DNA from: Rostrohypoxylon terebratum | Lineage: Eukaryota; Ascomycota; Sordariomycetes; Xylariales; Hypoxylaceae | Assembly: GCA_022497145.1 (NCBI GenBank) | Contig: MU385862.1 | Coordinates: 496,001-560,000 of the forward strand | DNA: 64,000 nucleotides | Reading direction: 5' to 3' | Shown here: one piece after another, positions 60,155-64,000 of the stretch | Numbering within the stretch: the first letter of the stretch is position 1 | How the letters are laid out: every line of letters begins with the position of its first letter | The notes under the pieces: generated by a model | The model's input: only the letters and a program-made list of their open reading frames with translations | The model's database searches: none | What the model was told of the DNA's origin: nothing | Position numbers and translations under genes: made by a program

Positions 60155-61318
60155 ATGTCTAAGACTACCACATTACGCTTCAGACTGAGTCTTAAGAGGC
60201 CAGACTTCAGTAGTCTTTATAACTTCATCCCTGGACACAAATCTCCATCAAGCCAGTCTTCGGTTTCGTCGACAGCACCGATCAAACTTGACACAACCTC
60301 TTCCCCCCAATGCATTACCACATTCCCGGTTTACGTACACAGGGATGAAGCAGAGATATCTCAGGGCGCCCTCGACGCCCGGAGTAATTTCAAAGATCTT
60401 CTCCCAGATGTTGAAACTCGACCTCACTCCGCAGGGCCGTACGGAAACTTCTTCGCCATATGTTGGCCAGAAAGCAGGATGGAGAGGGTAAAACTAGGAA
60501 CAGAGATCATTGAGACTCTGTGGCTATACGACGGTGAGTAAGAAGACTTGACGAAGTTGCTCGTTGTGACTAATGATGCGTCAGATGTTATCGAGGACAT
60601 CCCACACAGCGGGGCTCTAGAAGCTCATGCTCAAGTTCGGGACTCTTTGGTCGGGGTGCCAGAAAAGGGCAAGTCGAGCTCCAAGCGCCATATGGCTAGC
60701 CTATTCAAGGACTTCGGTCAGCGGGTAGCAAAGATCGACAAAGAAGGAGCACCACGTGTCATCGACTCGCTAAAGTCCTACCTCGAGAATTACGACAGTC
60801 AAAAGAATCCTCTCGCTACCATCGAGGAGTATACGGAGTTTAGGAGGTTGAATGTTGGGTTTGGGTTCGTTTTCGCTTTCCTTTCCGATGCCGTTTGCCC
60901 GGTGCTCTGACTCTGCTTTAGGATTATGGAGGGCTTCATGCAGTGGACCCTAGATATCCACCTTGACCAGACCGAGGTCGAGGCCTCTCGGGATTACTAC
61001 CTCTCAAGTGGGCGCGTCATGGGGCTGACCAATGACCTCTACTCCTGGACCGTTGAGCGAACAGAATCCGCAGATCGACAATGGAATGCAGTACCAATCA
61101 TCATGAGACAGCACAATATGACCGAGAGGGATGCTACCATCTATCTTAGAGGGTTAATAGTGTACCACGAGCAAGAGACGCGGAGGCTAGGTTTAGAAGT
61201 TCTAAAAAGAACCGGGGAATCGCCAAAGATGGTTAAGTATGTGGAAGCGATGGGACTGATGCTGGGAGGAAACTGTTTTTGGAGCGCAACTTGTCCACGG
61301 TATAACCCAGACCCGTGA
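60155..61318 (+). CDS. Class I terpene cyclase related to the cyclase half of fungal bifunctional (PT-TC) terpene synthases
   Basis: Ionises a prenyl diphosphate and cyclises it. Exons 60155-60533, 60585-60864 and 60922-61318 give 351 residues. Metal-binding motif 1 is DDVIE at 126-130, split by intron 1 (GTGAGT...TCAG, 51 nt). The NSE triad is NDLYSWTVE at 257-265 and the diphosphate sensor RY is at 346-347 in the terminal TCPRYNPDP. FPVYVHRDE, AGPYGNFFAICWPE and FWSATCPRYN resemble the N-terminal domain of ophiobolin/fusicoccadiene-type synthases, which continue into a prenyltransferase domain; here the gene stops after the cyclase. Sesquiterpene versus di-/sesterterpene product cannot be told from sequence alone. 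Confidence 0.9.
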
Positions 61319-61834
61319 GAGACGAGTGCGCATATGGTAGGGAGAGATATGAAGATGGGAGAGGAATAACTTACTAGAGTGATGGGACCTAGACTCGCAT
61401 CGTCTTATGAAATACGGGTCGATAAGCGAACAGGTTTTGAGAAAAAAAAGTGTATTTTAATTAATGCCACATATATTAAGAGCTAAGATTGTGACGCGTC
61501 CATAAAAGATCTTGCAGAAGCTCCGATTCCATTGAGATTCTTACCGCAAGGGTATTCCTAGAATAAGGACTAATATTATACATCTTAGAATACTTAGATT
61601 AGGTAGGTGTATACTTCAAAATTTACCGAGCGAGTTATAGATTAACGATTGTATGCACTGATGCTAACGGAAGCGTTAGTAATGATTTAATTGTTATTGA
61701 GTGAGGTTCGTCCTAGCATCTCGTCAGGTACGTTTAGGTCCATCGCTTACCTATTCAACTCAACTAAAGAGCTCTATTTTGAGACTGGGTGAAATATTAA
61801 TACAAGACGAAAAAGGTCACCAGTCGGTTATTTT
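61319..61834. other. Convergent intergenic space
   Basis: 516 bp between the terpene cyclase and rhodopsin-like gene stops. I looked for a prenyltransferase (DDxxD plus GGPPS motifs) continuing from the cyclase and found none here. Confidence 0.55.
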
Positions 61835-63095
61835 TTAGACATTCGCATAATCGACCCGATATTGTGTTTCCTTCTGAATGTGTCCTTGCGGTATGATATG
61901 CTCTTGGCTGGGAGTCGTTTCTAAATCCTCGAGCTTGACAGCGGGCCCCATGTTGGAACGCAACTCCGACTTCTTCTTTGATTGCGAGTACCCTTGCGTC
62001 GTGTCGTTTCCAAATGGTACATACTTCAGCAAGGGCCTCAAGGCAGCAAGCGATGCCGTAAACAAGGTCAATCCTAGCTCCGTTATCGAACTAGACGTGG
62101 TCAGTGTTGTTACATCGACAGTTCCATATGCCGAACTTACTAAACGAATGTGGTCAGATAAGCGTTAGACGCCTCGACGCCGACGGCGGACTTGAGTTTG
62201 CCAACGTCGAGAAGGTACTTAAGTCGAATAACGGTAGCGATGGAGCTCCTGCATGACTGTTAGTACTTAAATTAAGAAGTCGCAAGAAGATCTCCTTACA
62301 CAATACCCAGTCCGAGAACAACGATGACCGAGGCCTTCATCTTGCTGCTGAGCTGCACATCCTTCAACAGAAGAATGGGTAGGCCCTTTCATAATACAGT
62401 TAGTAAATCTGGGCGAGCGGGGCAGTCTGGACAGGGTGTCTAACCGCATATAAGAAACTAGATGCGATATCCATGGCGGAAATGGAGTAACCGGTATTCG
62501 CTAGGACGTACGCCGGCAGACAGGATCCGGTACCCTCACCCCAGGCGACCGGGAGGGGCGTGCATTGGAAGGCGACAATAAGGGTGGTGACGGTAGTCCA
62601 AATCGTCAAAATGACAACCGAAGCGATCAGAAGCGCTCGGATTGGCTTGTTCGTGACAGCAATTCTGTACAAAACGAGGGCCACGCTAATCTTGGCGATG
62701 AAAACCACGATGACATACGCTAATGTTGAGGCGACGAAGAACTATCCATGATATGAGCTAATGCCCATCTGACCCCATAATTGACGCGCTTGCTCACCTT
62801 GACTCCTTTCTGAATGTCCCACGAGGGGTCTACGGTGTCCGCCCCATACCCATTTTCCAGCGATACGAACGTAAGAGCGCAAAGGGTAATGTAGCCAGCC
62901 TACACAGGTTGGTTAGCTTGCAAGAAACCCACTATGTCGCTCTGTCCTCCTTACTAGGGCGAGTATCATGGCCCAATCATCGTAACCAAAAGATTTGCTC
63001 ATGTGTGTTCGAACGAAGATTCGTAGGCCAACTGCAATGATATCCAGCACAAGAAAGACGATCATCGCCGGGGGTAAACTGTCGCGAGCCCACAT
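61835..63095 (-). CDS. Rhodopsin-like/PTH11-related seven-helix membrane protein, 6 exons
   Basis: Fungal integral membrane protein of the 'rhodopsin domain' family; function in this family is mostly unknown, some are surface sensors. Exons 63095-62955, 62899-62798, 62741-62445, 62385-62300, 62248-62141 and 62090-61835 give 329 residues with all five introns (50-59 nt) in phase. Signs: first helix MIVFLVLDIIAVGLRIFVR followed by SFGYDDWAMI, a helix starting FFVASTLAYVIVVF, the loop FQCTPLPVAWGEGTGSC, and the later RLKYLLDVGKL and SLAALRPLLKYVPFG. A hydrophilic tail ends QYRVDYANV. ATG 63095 gives the typical short extracellular N-terminus. No CFEM domain. Confidence 0.85.
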
Positions 63096-64000
63096 CTTTG
63101 CATATAATAGTGTTCGAGTCCAGGCCAAGGTAGACCGAATGTGATAAAGGAGCGTAACGAAGTAATAGTATTGGAAGGAATTTTCACCAGATGGTAAGAC
63201 ACGACGTGATCACGCACTTAAGTATTAATAACTATTCTAAGCATAAGAGTTCTCCTGAATAAGAAGAATAAGGCTTGTCGATCAGACAACGTTCGACGGT
63301 CTTGTCAGCCGTAGATTTGGGATGCCCAGCTACCTGCTAGGTACCTAGCTGGTTATTTACAGGGCACTTAGATTTTTTTTTCTTACACGGTGCGATCAGA
63401 TCCTACGTAGACAGGTAGACTGGAGGTAACTCGACTATAACACCGGACGGACCTAGAATTGGTCTTTGCGGCCCTTATCCAGTCGAAACATTCATGCGTT
63501 GAGCTATAGTACAACTCGGCAATGCCCCTGAACCATCACGTGACTCCTTATTAGATGCTACTACATAGTATGTATTGTACATGATTATTTGCTGGGCTTG
63601 CCAGGCTCGCCGGAGTTGGTAATACTACTACGATGTTAGTCGACTACTTTTATTAGGGTACCAAGTAAGGATGATGAAAGGTCAACCACCAAGCTGGGAT
63701 TTCCACAATGACCCTGTTTCGTGCGTAGCGCGTTCTCGAACGCTTCTTCTAATAAGGGGTGTACTTTGTACGTTGCATTTTCGCCGAATTTGCTCCCTGG
63801 GAAAAATATTTTGAAACTCGTATCCAAGTGACAATCCTATTGTAACAATCTTAGGGGATATACATAGAGTATTATACATACTCAATCGAATCAGATGTAC
63901 ATAGTATTGAATATTGATATACATAACCTTTGCTTACATAGTAGGAAATCCTTGTGCGATTCAAATGTCTTCTCAGGGTTTAAATACGTCGACCACTCTA
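63096..64000. other. Intergenic to the window end
   Basis: Upstream of the rhodopsin-like gene; AT-rich, TACCTGCTAGGTACCTAGCT-type motif at about 63339-63358. No gene recognised. Confidence 0.45.

Noticed and set aside
31986..63095. A single secondary-metabolite cluster containing P450, PhzF, PhyH, terpene cyclase and membrane protein
   Set aside because: The genes are separated by up to 10 kb gaps and by Yvc1, phosphate carrier and F-box genes; no shared promoter motif or pathway regulator was seen.
1..64000. CRISPR arrays, prokaryotic operons, rRNA genes
   Set aside because: Sequence is clearly fungal nuclear; no spaced direct-repeat array and no rRNA pattern was found by eye.

Overview
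The window is a 64 kb piece of a filamentous ascomycete (Pezizomycotina) chromosome. Genes carry short introns (about 50-130 nt) with GTRNGT-like donors and CTRAC branch sites. They include families typical of, or restricted to, these fungi: Fungal_trans_2 regulators, PTH11/rhodopsin-like membrane proteins, a TRPY/Yvc1 channel and a ProRS of fungal type. A sordariomycete is likely, but I cannot place it more exactly from sequence alone.

Layout. 0-7.6 kb: 3' end of prolyl-tRNA synthetase, an SDR oxidoreductase, a Fungal_trans_2-like regulator without a DNA-binding domain, and a secreted Cys-containing cell-surface protein. 9.9-26.7 kb: a housekeeping block with Rieske Fe-S protein, DDB1, an SMP-30/gluconolactonase-like protein, ATP synthase subunit k, MTFP1, an AN1/ubiquitin-like zinc-finger protein and RAD4/XPC. 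27-38 kb: an unrecognised BTB-like protein, an AT-rich gap, a cytochrome P450, a PhzF-like isomerase and the vacuolar TRP channel Yvc1. 38-48.7 kb: almost gene-free, with one proline-rich low-complexity gene. 48.7-64 kb: a Rossmann-fold protein behind a striking array of TTACNTAA sites, a mitochondrial phosphate carrier, a PhyH dioxygenase, a relic of a repetitive HTH family, an F-box protein, a Ulp1-like protease with a premature stop, a terpene cyclase without a prenyltransferase domain, and a rhodopsin-like seven-helix membrane protein.

Functional links. Two damage-recognition factors of nucleotide excision repair (DDB1 and RAD4) lie within 15 kb. Two mitochondrial inner-membrane genes (ATP19, MTFP1) share a short divergent promoter. 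Rieske protein and the phosphate carrier also serve oxidative phosphorylation. The terpene cyclase, P450, PhyH dioxygenase, PhzF and SDR are all secondary-metabolism-type enzymes, but they are spread over tens of kb among unrelated genes, so I do not call them a cluster.

Exon coordinates given below were worked out by hand from splice motifs and reading-frame continuity. All named multi-exon models keep an open frame across every proposed junction, except the Ulp1-like gene, which has one in-frame stop.
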